In this document: positions 12,401 through 25,300 of the stretch, in pieces
How the letters are laid out: the number at the start of each line of letters is the position of its first letter
Numbering within the stretch: position 1 is the stretch's first letter
Origin: Rhyzopertha dominica
Taxonomy: Eukaryota > Arthropoda > Insecta > Coleoptera > Bostrichidae
Length of the DNA: 64,000 nt
Reading direction: 5' to 3'
Assembly: GCA_025024175.1 (NCBI GenBank)
Contig: QCXZ01000053.1
Span: 5,890,001 to 5,954,000 of the forward strand
Translations under genes and position numbers: made by a program
Notes under the pieces: generated by a model
The model's database searches: none
The model's input: only the letters and a program-made list of their open reading frames with translations
Told to the model about the DNA's origin: nothing

Positions 12401-15400
12401 ACTTAACTGCACATTCAAATATTTTAAAAAAACACCGCATAGAAAGCAACAGGATAGAATCAACAACGAACTAATAAAATATGGACCGAAATAATAAAAC
12501 AAGGAATACATAAAATACTAACACAACAGCTTGGCTACTAAATGATGTTCCCAAAATTGGAGCACCACGGTACAAGTATACCCATTCCTAAAAATAAATG
12601 ACAGACATACTGGTGTGAACTTAAAGTTCTTCAAACTAGAATGAAAAAAAAAATACTTTTTTGAACTAGTATTGACAGCTGTAGAAACTGCTTTTATAAG
12701 ACTTTTTGTCTTTTATTTGAAAGAATTATTTTTTTTGTAGAATAATGGTCAAACAATACAAAATAAACACTACGTCATTTCAAATATAAAAAACAATACA
12801 AATGCAATTAAAAAGAAAACAAACATGAATACGCTGCCGTGGAAATGTGTTGACATAAAAACAAAAAAGTAAGTTAAGCAATCAAAAATCATTTACATAA
12901 AGGATCATGCTTTTTAAATATTCTCTTTAATACATTCGAAGGACCTTGTGTAAAGACAAATATAGCTTAAGTTTACTTTGTGATGATCGATAACTTGTTT
13001 GATTTGGTCGAGCATCTTTCTTAAATATTGAACATTATATTCTTATTGTATCTTCTTTTATTTTGTTGGAGTTATTTTTTATATATATATATATATGTAT
13101 TTTTTTTTTTTTTTTTTTTTTTTCTTTTTTCTTCTTTTGCTGGTTTACTCCAAATATTAAAACTATATTCTTTTATGCGACGTTTCGGTGGATAATTTTC
13201 CACCTTTTTCAAGCTTTTATTATTTTTTCTACTTTATAATACAATTCTGAAATTATAAAACATATATCTTTGATAATGAAATACTATAAAAAATGATAGA
13301 ATCTAAATTAATTATAATAATTTATTTACCTGTATTATATGTATCATATTCTGTTGTGGTTATTAAAATAATTTTATGCTTTTACTTCTTTTTTGGTTTA
13401 TTTTTGATTTTGGCAGTGTCACTGTCATGTATTTAATTGAAATTTTTGTAGTTGTTTTTATACACTGTTTCCAAATTTTGAATTTATCGTTTTATTTGGT
13501 GGGTTATTTATTTGTTAATTTTAATTATTATTAGATAATATTGTGGTATATACTACTAAGTCCTTCTATATCATTTCTGTTATTTACTGCTTTATTTATG
13601 TTTTTCTGTATGTGTATCATTTCTAGTAATAATCTTTTCTGTGTGTGTTTTTCTGTTGTTATTATTTTTGTATTATCGTAGTTGAAATGATGTTGTTTTT
13701 CTATTTCATGTTTTCTTAGAGCAGTTTGTTGATTGTTATTGTAATTTTTATGTTGCTTAATTCTTTCTTTTAAATATTGTTTTGTTTGTCCAATGTAAAT
13801 TTTGTCGCAGTTGTTACATGGAATTTTATAAATAGTATGTGTCATTAGTTCTTTTGCTGTTTTTGTTTTTAGTTTGGTAAAAAATTGTTTTGTTGTATTT
13901 ATTGGTTTATGTGAAATTGTAATGTTGTGTGGTTTGAGTATGTGTTGAATCTTTTGGGATAATTTTGGAATATAAGGTACAGATACGTATGTGTTATTTT
14001 TTATAGGATGTTGTTTTAATTTATGTTTGTTATATATATTTATTATGATTGATTTTGTTATACTTTTTATTAGTTTTATTGGGTAATTATTTTGTGTTAG
14101 GAAATATTGTGCTTTTTTTATAATGTTTGGTCTATGTTTTGGATGAGTTAATATTATAGCTCTTTTTATAATGTTTTTGATTATGTTTCTTTTTTGTGTG
14201 GGGTGGTGGTTGGATTCATTGTTTAAGTATCTTCCTGTTGATGTAGGTTTATTGAACCATTTTGTTACGATTTTGTTGTGTTCTCTGATTAAAGTTAAGT
14301 CTAGATAATTTATTGTGTAATTTTTTTCTATTTCAATAGTAAATTGAATTTTGTTATGAAAACTGTTAAAATATGTTAATACATCATTGGTTTTATTATT
14401 AGGTATTATTAAAAATAAGTCGTCAACATAACGTGTGTAAAAATGTACATAGTTTAACTTGTTTAATATTGTTTCTTCGAGGTCTTCCATATATAGTTGT
14501 GCAATAGTGCCAGATATTGGACTGCCCATTGCCATTCCATCTAGTTGTATATAAAAATTGTTTTTGAATTGGAAATAATTTGTTTGTATGGTAAATTTAA
14601 GTGCTTTAATTAATTCATCTTTTGGAATTGTTGTGAATTCTTCTATTTTGTTCCAATTTTTGTTTATTAATGGTTCTATTTCTGTAATAGGTATGTTAGT
14701 ATAAAGGGATTTGACATCTAATGATACCATTATATGATTATTTGGTATTTTTAAATTTTCAATTTTATTCTTGAATTCAAAAGAGTTTTTTATATAGTAA
14801 TTGTTTTTACCTATTATGTTACTGATTATGTTGCCTATGAATTTTGATATTTTATATGATGGGGATTGTATATTGTTAATAATTGGACGTAGTGGAATGT
14901 TTTGTTTATGTATTTTAGGTTGGCCATAAATTTTTGGTGCTAGTGCATTGTAGGTTGTAAGTTGTGCAGCAATTTGTTCTGTGATGTATTTTTTGTTTTT
15001 CCAGTTTTTTATTATTTCGTTATTTTTACGTTGTGTAGTATTTGTAATATCTTTCTCAATTTTTTTATATGTTTTTTCGTCATTTAGTAGGTCATTCATT
15101 TTTGTATCATATTCTGTTGTGTTTATTACCAGTGTCATGTTAGATTTGTCTGGTTTTAAAATTGTTATTTGTTGGTTATTTTTAATAAATTGTTTCGTTA
15201 TATGTATTTGTTTTTTGTAATTTTATATTGTTTTGTCTTTTTTCTTCTTGTTTTATTTTGTTTATGTGGTGTGTTATGGTTTGTGTTATTTTGTTTCTTA
15301 TATTGTTTGTTTCATTTGGTTCTATGTGTTTGGTTATAGTTTCTATATTTGTTATAATGTTGTGTGTAGGTATTTGATTATGTGTTAAAATTGGTAGTGC

Positions 15401-18400
15401 ATAGTTTTGTCCATATTTGAGAATGTCAATTATGTTTTTAGGAATGTTTGTATTTGAAATATTTTTAAACCATTTGGATTCATTTATTTGTTTTTTTAGA
15501 ATCTCTGTTTTTGGTTGTTTATTTTGGATTTGTTGTAAAGTTTTTAGTTTTAGAATGTTTTTATTTTTTACTTTTTGGAAATGTTTGCTTATGATAATAT
15601 TTTGTGAATTATAAAATTGTTGTAATATATTTGTTGGTAAACCAATAAATACAACAAAACAATTTTTTACCAAACTAAAAACAAAAACAGCAAAAGAACT
15701 AATGACACATACTATTTATAAAATTCCATGTAACAACTGCGACAAAATTTACATTGGACAAACAAAACAATATTTAAAAGAAAGAATTAAGCAACATAAA
15801 AATTACAATAACAATCAACAAACTGCTCTAAGAAAACATGAAATAGAAAAACAACATCATTTCAACTACGATAATACAAAAATAATAACAACAGAAAAAC
15901 ACACACAGAAAAGATTATTACTAGAAATGATACACATACAGAAAAACATAAATAAAGCAGTAAATAACAGAAATGATATAGAAGGACTTAGTAGTATATA
16001 CCACAATATTATCTAATAATAATTAAAATTAACAAATAAATAACCCACCAAATAAAACGATAAATTCAAAATTTGGAAACAGTGTATAAAAACAACTACA
16101 AAAATTTCAATTAAATACATGACAGTGACACTGCCAAAATCAAAAATAAACCAAAAAAGAAGTAAAAGCATAAAATTATTTTAATAACCACAACAGAATA
16201 TGATACATATAATACAGGTAAATAAATTATTATAATTAATTTAGATTCTATCATTTTTTATAGTATTTCATTATCAAAGATATATGTTTTATAATTTCAG
16301 AATTGTATTATAAAGTAGAAAAAATAATAAAAGCTTGAAAAAGGTGGAAAATTATCCACCGAAACGTCGCATAAAAGAATATAGTTTTAATATTTGGAGT
16401 AAACCAGCAAAAGAAGAAAAAAAAAAAAAAATACATATATATATATATAAAAAATAACTCCAACAAAATAAAAGAAGATACAATATAAACAGGAAGGTGA
16501 AAATACTGCAACAATGAATTTCTTCGGAAACATAAGAACAATATATGGAAACCAAACTATTCAACTATTGAGAAAATACAACAAGAATAGCAAGAAAGAA
16601 GCCAATATGCACAACAGGAAAATTTTTTTACTAAAATGTAGACAACATTCAATTATTCCAAAATTCTTACAGCTTAGATTAAAACATATTACATTTCAAT
16701 GTAAGTACCTACATTATATGTATCATAAAATAACCAAAGAATATATAAAAAAAGTAATAAACCTATTAATAAAACAAACAATATCAACACATAATAATAT
16801 TATTAAACAAATAGACCAAATAAAACATAAACTAGCACAGACTTTACCAACAAATATATTACAACAATTTTATAATTCACAAAATATTATCATAAGCAAA
16901 CATTTCCAAAAAGTAAAAAATAAAAACATTCTAAAACTAAAAACTTTACAACAAATCCAAAATAAACAACCAAAAACAGAGATTCTAAAAAAACAAATAA
17001 ATGAATCCAAATGGTTTAAAAATATTTCAAATACAAACATTCCTAAAAACATAATTGACATTCTCAAATATGGACAAAACTATGCACTACCAATTTTAAC
17101 ACATAATCAAATACCTACACACAACATTATAACAAATATAGAAACTATAACCAAACACATAGAACCAAATGAAACAAACAATATAAGAAACAAAATAACA
17201 CAAACCATAACACACCACATAAACAAAATAAAACAAGAAGAAAAAAGACAAAACAATATAAAATTACAAAAACAAATACATATAACGAAACAATTTATTA
17301 AAAATAACCAACAAATAACAATTTTAAAACCAGACAAATCTAACATGACACTGGTAATAAACACAACAGAATATGATACAAAAATGAATGACCTACTAAA
17401 TGACGAAAAAACATATAAAAAAATTGAGAAAGATATTACAAATACTACACAACGTAAAAATAACGAAATAATAAAAAACTGGAAAAACAAAAAATACATC
17501 ACAGAACAAATTGCTGCACAACTTACAACCTACAATGCACTAGCACCAAAAATTTATGGCCAACCTAAAATACATAAACAAAACATTCCACTACGTCCAA
17601 TTATTAACAATATACAATCCCCATCATATAAAATATCAAAATTCATAGGCAACATAATCAGTAACATAATAGGTAAAAACAATTACTATATAAAAAACTC
17701 TTTTGAATTCAAGAATAAAATTGAAAATTTAAAAATACCAAATAATCATATAATGGTATCATTAGATGTCAAATCCCTTTATACTAACATACCTATTACA
17801 GAAATAGAACCATTAATAAACAAAAATTGGAACAAAATAGAAGAATTCACAACAATTCCAAAAGATGAATTAATTAAAGCACTTAAATTTACCATACAAA
17901 CAAATTATTTCCAATTCAAAAACAATTTTTATATACAACTAGATGGAATGGCAATGGGCAGTCCAATATCTGGCACTATTGCACAACTATATATGGAAGA
18001 CCTCGAAGAAACAATATTAAACAAGTTAAACTATGTACATTTTTACACACGTTATGTTGACGACTTATTTTTAATAATACCTAATAATAAAACCAATGAT
18101 GTATTAACATATTTTAACAGTTTTCATAACAAAATTCAATTTACTATTGAAATAGAAAAAAATTACACAATAAATTATCTAGACTTAACTTTAATCAGAG
18201 AACACAACAAAATCGTAACAAAATGGTTCAATAAACCTACATCAACAGGAAGATACTTAAACAATGAATCCAACCACCACCCCACACAAAAAAGAAACAT
18301 AATCAAAAACATTATAAAAAGAGCTATAATATTAACTCATCCAAAACATAGACCAAACATTATAAAAAAAGCACAATATTTCCTAACACAAAATAATTAC

Positions 18401-21400
18401 CCAATAAAACTAATAAAAAGTATAACAAAATCAATCATAATAAATATATATAACAAACATAAATTAAAACAACATCCTATAAAAAATAACACATACGTAT
18501 CTGTACCTTATATTCCAAAATTATCCCAAAAGATTCAACACATACTCAAACCACACAACATTACAATTTCACATAAACCAATAAATACAACAAAACAATT
18601 TTTTACCAAACTAAAAACAAAAACAGCAAAAGAACTAATGACACATACTATTTATAAAATTCCATGTAACAACTGCGACAAAATTTACATTGGACAAACA
18701 AAACAATATTTAAAAGAAAGAATTAAGCAACATAAAAATTACAATAACAATCAACAAACTGCTCTAAGAAAACATGAAATAGAAAAACAACATCATTTCA
18801 ACTACGATAATACAAAAATAATAACAACAGAAAAACACACACAGAAAAGATTATTACTAGAAATGATACACATACAGAAAAACATAAATAAAGCAGTAAA
18901 TAACAGAAATGATATAGAAGGACTTAGTAGTATATACCACAATATTATCTAATAATAATTAAAATTAACAAATAAATAACCCACCAAATAAAACGATAAA
19001 TTCAAAATTTGGAAACAGTGTATAAAAACAACTACAAAAATTTCAATTAAATACATGACAGTGACACTGCCAAAATCAAAAATAAACCAAAAAAGAAGTA
19101 AAAGCATAAAATTATTTTAATAACCACAACAGAATATGATACATATAATACAGGTAAATAAATTATTATAATTAATTTAGATTCTATCATTTTTTATAGT
19201 ATTTCATTATCAAAGATATATGTTTTATAATTTCAGAATTGTATTATAAAGTAGAAAAAATAATAAAAGCTTGAAAAAGGTGGAAAATTATCCACCGAAA
19301 CGTCGCATAAAAGAATATAGTTTTAATATTTGGAGTAAACCAGCAAAAGAAGAAAAAAAAAAAAAATACATATATATATATATAAAAAATAACTCCAACA
19401 AAATAAAAGAAGATACAATATAAACAGGAAGGTGAAAATACTGCAACAATGAATTTCTTCGGAAACATAAGAACAATATATGGAAACCAAACTATTCAAC
19501 TATTGAGAAAATACAACAAGAATAGCAAGAAAGAAGCCAATATGCACAACAGGAAAATTTTTTTACTAAAATGTAGACAACATTCAATTATTCCAAAATT
19601 CTTACAGCTTAGATTAAAACATATTACATTTCAATGTAAGTACCTACATTATATGTATCATAAAATAACCAAAGAATATATAAAAAAAGTAATAAACCTA
19701 TTAATAAAACAAACAATATCAACACATAATAATATTATTAAACAAATAGACCAAATAAAACATAAACTAGCACAGACTTTACCAACAAATATATTACAAC
19801 AATTTTATAATTCACAAAATATTATCATAAGCAAACATTTCCAAAAAGTAAAAAATAAAAACATTCTAAAACTAAAAACTTTACAACAAATCCAAAATAA
19901 ACAACCAAAAACAGAGATTCTAAAAAAACAAATAAATGAATCCAAATGGTTTAAAAATATTTCAAATACAAACATTCCTAAAAACATAATTGACATTCTC
20001 AAATATGGACAAAACTATGCACTACCAATTTTAACACATAATCAAATACCTACACACAACATTATAACAAATATAGAAACTATAACCAAACACATAGAAC
20101 CAAATGAAACAAACAATATAAGAAACAAAATAACACAAACCATAACACACCACATAAACAAAATAAAACAAGAAGAAAAAAGACAAAACAATATAAAATT
20201 ACAAAAACAAATACATATAACGAAACAATTTATTAAAAATAACCAACAAATAACAATTTTAAAACCAGACAAATCTAACATGACACTGGTAATAAACACA
20301 ACAGAATATGATACAAAAATGAATGACCTACTAAATGACGAAAAAACATATAAAAAAATTGAGAAAGATATTACAAATACTACACAACGTAAAAATAACG
20401 AAATAATAAAAAACTGGAAAAACAAAAAATACATCACAGAACAAATTGCTGCACAACTTACAACCTACAATGCACTAGCACCAAAAATTTATGGCCAACC
20501 TAAAATACATAAACAAAACATTCCACTACGTCCAATTATTAACAATATACAATCCCCATCATATAAAATATCAAAATTCATAGGCAACATAATCAGTAAC
20601 ATAATAGGTAAAAACAATTACTATATAAAAAACTCTTTTGAATTCAAGAATAAAATTGAAAATTTAAAAATACCAAATAATCATATAATGGTATCATTAG
20701 ATGTCAAATCCCTTTATACTAACATACCTATTACAGAAATAGAACCATTAATAAACAAAAATTGGAACAAAATAGAAGAATTCACAACAATTCCAAAAGA
20801 TGAATTAATTAAAGCACTTAAATTTACCATACAAACAAATTATTTCCAATTCAAAAACAATTTTTATATACAACTAGATGGAATGGCAATGGGCAGTCCA
20901 ATATCTGGCACTATTGCACAACTATATATGGAAGACCTCGAAGAAACAATATTAAACAAGTTAAACTATGTACATTTTTACACACGTTATGTTGACGACT
21001 TATTTTTAATAATACCTAATAATAAAACCAATGATGTATTAACATATTTTAACAGTTTTCATAACAAAATTCAATTTACTATTGAAATAGAAAAAAATTA
21101 CACAATAAATTATCTAGACTTAACTTTAATCAGAGAACACAACAAAATCGTAACAAAATGGTTCAATAAACCTACATCAACAGGAAGATACTTAAACAAT
21201 GAATCCAACCACCACCCCACACAAAAAAGAAACATAATCAAAAACATTATAAAAAGAGCTATAATATTAACTCATCCAAAACATAGACCAAACATTATAA
21301 AAAAAGCACAATATTTCCTAACACAAAATAATTACCCAATAAAACTAATAAAAAGTATAACAAAATCAATCATAATAAATATATATAACAAACATAAATT

Positions 21401-22287
21401 AAAACAACATCCTATAAAAAATAACACATACGTATCTGTACCTTATATTCCAAAATTATCCCAAAAGATTCAACACATACTCAAACCACACAACATTACA
21501 ATTTCACATAAACCAATAAATACAACAAAACAATTTTTTACCAAACTAAAAACAAAAACAGCAAAAGAACTAATGACACATACTATTTATAAAATTCCAT
21601 GTAACAACTGCGACAAAATTTACATTGGACAAACAAAACAATATTTAAAAGAAAGAATTAAGCAACATAAAAATTACAATAACAATCAACAAACTGCTCT
21701 AAGAAAACATGAAATAGAAAAACAACATCATTTCAACTACGATAATACAAAAATAATAACAACAGAAAAACACACACAGAAAAGATTATTACTAGAAATG
21801 ATACACATACAGAAAAACATAAATAAAGCAGTAAATAACAGAAATGATATAGAAGGACTTAGTAGTATATACCACAATATTATCTAATAATAATTAAAAT
21901 TAACAAATAAATAACCCACCAAATAAAACGATAAATTCAAAATTTGGAAACAGTGTATAAAAACAACTACAAAAATTTCAATTAAATACATGACAGTGAC
22001 ACTGCCAAAATCAAAAATAAACCAAAAAAGAAGTAAAAGCATAAAATTATTTTAATAACCACAACAGAATATGATACATATAATACAGGTAAATAAATTA
22101 TTATAATTAATTTAGATTCTATCATTTTTTATAGTATTTCATTATCAAAGATATATGTTTTATAATTTCAGAATTGTATTATAAAGTAGAAAAAATAATA
22201 AAAGCTTGAAAAAGGTGGAAAATTATCCACCGAAACGTCGCATAAAAGAATATAGTTTTAATATTTGGAGTAAACCAGCAAAANAAG

Positions 22288-22319
<32 letters not shown>

Positions 22320-25300
22320 ATATATATTATATTCTTATTACTATTCCCCATTGCTGCGTCAGAGTGAACATTTACATTACGTAAGAATTGAAAATAATAG
22401 TACACTGCGAACTTTTATGCAATTCTATTTCAAAATGTAGCAATAGTGTGACTTTGAAATTATAAAAGAACGAAATTGTGATTAAGGGTGGAACTTTTTT
22501 TGCCAGTATCTAAAACTTACTGAAGCCCGATTCGTTTATGTAGTTCAGTACGATGAATCGATCGGCCAATGCTATTTTGTTACACAGTAAAATACCTGTT
22601 TTTCATAATATTTACAGTATGTGCCACTTATGTACTTCAATGCGGTCAGTTATAATCAAGTAGTCAACACTGAAGGTGATGCTAGTCACGAGCAGTGAAA
22701 CGTCTATAGGAGAGGGAAACATTAGCAGAATCTTTTATACAGTTTCAGCACTTTTACAACCCTGGACATAACGAGAAATTTTAGCGGGGTATTTACCTCG
22801 ATAGAACATATAGAAACTGTCTTACAAATGTTATTTAAACACATCTCCCTCTCCATGCAAAAAAAATGATCGTTCTATACGCAGGTGGAAGTACTTCATT
22901 GTTTAAAAATTGGTATGTAAATTGGGTGGGTACGGTTTATGTGGACCGCTTTTGTCTTGGATAGAATCATTCCTTACTAATCGTGCTCACCACTTAAATA
23001 TCAATGGTTATAGGTCAGATCCTTTTAATTCAACGTCAAGAGTTCCTGAGGGATCCCACTTAGGCCCTTTGTTGTTTTTGTTATACATAAACGATATTAA
23101 AGATGAAATACAATTTTCAAAATTTCTGCTATTTGCTGACGATCTAAAAATTTTCTTAAATATTAAATGTTATAATGACCATGTCAATTTTCAAAGTGAT
23201 TTGGATCGTATTTATAGGTGGTGTGTTAGGAAAGGCCTTGGTTTGAACCCAGATAAGTGTAAATCAATCTGTTTCTGCAGGAAGAGCATTATCACTGTTT
23301 ATCCATACTTTTTAAATGGCGTACGGTTGGAGAACGTGCAGTTTATCAGAGACCTTGGGGTAATTGTTGACTCCAAATTAAAATTTAATTACCATATTGA
23401 TAGCATCGTATCCAAAGCCAGTAAAATGTTAGGATTCTTAAAAAGGTCAACAAAAGACTTTGTAAGCATTCGTTCCTTAATAGTTTTATATTCTAGTCTT
23501 GTACGTAGCATTGTAGATTACTGTAGTTTAATTTGGTCACCTTATTTTGAGTTTCAAGTAACTAGATTGGAAAATGTTCAAAAAAAATTTGCAAAATACT
23601 TATGTTATAAGTCTAAAATTACCTTCAGTAGCAAATTGTACTCTTATTTTTTGAACTATTTTGGTCTTCATTTTTTATCAACTCGGCGCACTTATTTCGA
23701 CATTTGCTTTACTCAAAAGGTTCTCAGTGGGCAGTGGAAATGTGTGGAAATGTTTTTACTGCATGTACCTCAGCGCATAGTTCGTAACACTCCGTTGCTG
23801 CAGGTTTCTACCCACAGAACGTTGTATGGTTGCAACTGCCCAAGGGATAGATGTAGTCTAAGTGTTAATCTTTTCTGTAATAACCTAAATCTTTTTTCTA
23901 AAAATTGCAAATTTAAAGCAGATTTAAAACGAGTTCTAAAATTTTAAACTCCTTTTCTCCATGTTTTGTAGTAGTTACTTCTTGATTCATTTTTTATTGT
24001 ATATTATATGTTTAGATATTTTGTAAATTGCTTGAGGGCGTTAAATAAAGATTATTATTATAAAAAAACTTGCTTTATAAGATTTGATTGAGCAAGCAAT
24101 TGATTTAAGCCATGGAAAACAAGACATTACTGGTTACATGGCNACATATAAAATATTGATGCCNAAAAAGCAACCCAAAAAGACCTGTTAGGTATAATTA
24201 AAATATTTGAACGTGCTTGATCAATACAGGATTTATAAAAAANAAAATAAGATTAGAAATAACATTTCTTTTAGTGTTGAGTGTCAGAGTGTCGTGGTAA
24301 TGATGCTAGAATTTCTCTAGAGGATGGATTGATAAGATGTTTTCAGTATTACTAAAATAAAGCGATTATTTGTGACTATCTTCGTTTCCAGGAAATTTAT
24401 GTTTCTTTATCTGGATTCGTTCATCTAAACTGTACGTTTCGTTTTTGTTTGCTCACCTGTCAAGTAATTGTAACTGAAGTCTGCATAAACCACATTAACA
24501 ACAGCTTCGAACAGCCCACTTTCAATTTCTTGAATTTCACAGTGACTAAAACTGACTTTAAGCTCGGAATTAGTAGATGGCAACACTTGCAGTCTGGTGT
24601 ATTCGTTAAAGCTGAACGAGGCTTCCAGTTTCTTCGGCTGCTTCGGCCAAACGTTCAGCATATTCTTGTAGCCCTGTTTTGAACAATCGAGAACTAGAGT
24701 ATCGTTGTCCTGTGATGTTGTGCACTTGCATCTGGAGCACACTTCCTTCCCATCTTCGTAGACTTCTTGACCGAAGCAAATTCCACCCAACAGAAAGATG
24801 AGTACCTGAGCAGGATTTTGGCATTAGCGTTGTTTCATCGAGTGGAATGGAAGACTCACCGTTGTTTTCATGTCGCCCACTTTGATTTTGCCAACTGTAG
24901 CGGGTGTGGATGGCCGACTATCATTCTTGATAATTGTAACGCAGGTTATCTGTTTGTTTTAACTGATAACAGGGCTCAATTAAATGCTGTAGTAATCGGT
25001 ACTGTTTCGCGTTAAATGCTTCAAATCGACCGTGAATCATAAAAATTTTTAGGAAGAAATTAATTTTTTTTAAATATGTGTTCATACTCCTAATTTTCCA
25101 TGTATAATGTTGGATTATTCACGTTGGAAGTTATATTTACAAATTGAGTCTTCTCTAATTAAATCGTTATACATTTGGCCCAAATCGAATAATGTACGAT
25201 ATTGTCNCTATACGCNTAATGCACATGGCTATGAATGATGACTCATTCAGTATTTGTCGTTGTTTATTTGATATTTGTAAACTTTAATGTACAAATAGTG

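Larger units (their letters stand above)
13048..22325. mobile_element. Compound Penelope-like element insertion (one inverted, one partial, two full copies)
   Basis: The stretch is bounded by a 14-bp direct repeat (attatattcttatt) at 13034-13047 and 22326-22339, which reads as a target-site duplication. Inside are a 5'-truncated copy on the minus strand (13048-15641), a 5'-truncated copy on the plus strand starting at 15638, and two full head-to-tail plus-strand copies with a unit of about 2935 bp. The inverted and direct parts meet with four shared bases (TAAA, 15638-15641). Tandem copies with a shorter inverted copy at one end are the usual organisation of Penelope-like elements. The whole lies in intron 2 of the minus-strand LRR gene and in the long GATA intron. 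Confidence 0.9.

Noticed and set aside
12249..12494. Possible LINE reverse-transcriptase piece (NELIKYG)
   Set aside because: One short phrase is not enough; no flanking RT blocks are present. It is listed only as an unknown ORF.
16870..20437. Antisense frames of 65-131 codons within the Penelope-like copies
   Set aside because: They repeat identically in each copy, are Phe/Ile/Leu-rich, and are the antisense shadow of the A-rich ORF.
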